A stretch of 6,375 nucleotides of DNA from contig CAMOXA010000094.1 of NCBI GenBank assembly GCA_946628745.1, positions 1 through 6,375 on the forward strand, in the 5' to 3' direction. The translations under genes were made by a program, and so were the position numbers. The stretch comes from an uncultured Verrucomicrobiota bacterium. Lineage in GTDB: Bacteria > Verrucomicrobiota > Kiritimatiellia > RFP12 > UBA1067. This document shows, piece by piece, positions 6,350-6,375 of the stretch; position 1 is the first letter of the stretch; the number at the start of each line of letters is the position of its first letter. The notes beneath the pieces are model-generated. The model was not told where the DNA came from, did not search any database, and was given only the letters and a program-made list of their open reading frames with translations.

Positions 6350-6375
6350 GCGGGCGTGACGGACGGCGGTGGAAC

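Overview
The window is GC-rich DNA with strong GC bias at third codon positions, and every gene I can support lies on the minus strand. It holds six genes. From right to left in reading order they are dapA, ispF, a DinG-type helicase, an RsmB-type rRNA methyltransferase, trmL, and a membrane-anchored coiled-coil protein that runs off the left edge. The first five are packed with gaps of 26, 7, 20 and 27 nt and probably form one transcription unit. The taxon cannot be fixed from sequence alone. Meso-DAP/lysine synthesis, the MEP isoprenoid route, sparse Shine-Dalgarno sites and a GC-rich hairpin repeat fit a Gram-negative bacterium. The Verrucomicrobiota/Kiritimatiellota/Lentisphaerota group is my tentative guess.

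Right end (6198-6375): about 180 nt without a gene. It carries an extended -10 promoter (TGG plus TATAAT) only 11 nt from the dapA ATG, which implies a nearly leaderless mRNA. At the window edge there is a perfect 8-bp-stem hairpin that looks like part of a dispersed intergenic repeat.

Centre (835-6197): the five-gene run. DapA makes the lysine/diaminopimelate precursor and IspF makes the isoprenoid cyclodiphosphate, so both feed cell-wall synthesis (the DAP cross-link and, indirectly, the undecaprenyl carrier). The helicase is a full-length XPD/DinG-type enzyme in which two of the four expected iron-sulfur cysteines are glycine. RsmB-like and TrmL-like proteins modify 16S rRNA and the tRNA wobble position.

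Left end (1-834): an 85-nt gap carries its own sigma70-like extended -10 promoter, with a 16-bp near-palindrome over its -35 region. It drives an unrecognised TolA-shaped protein with a basic N-terminus, one membrane helix, a roughly 100-residue Glu/Arg/Ala coiled coil and a C-terminal domain that continues beyond the window. Most of the window is ordinary core metabolism. The points worth a second look are the helicase cysteine loss, the leaderless dapA start, the separately promoted coiled-coil gene with its palindrome, and the edge repeat.
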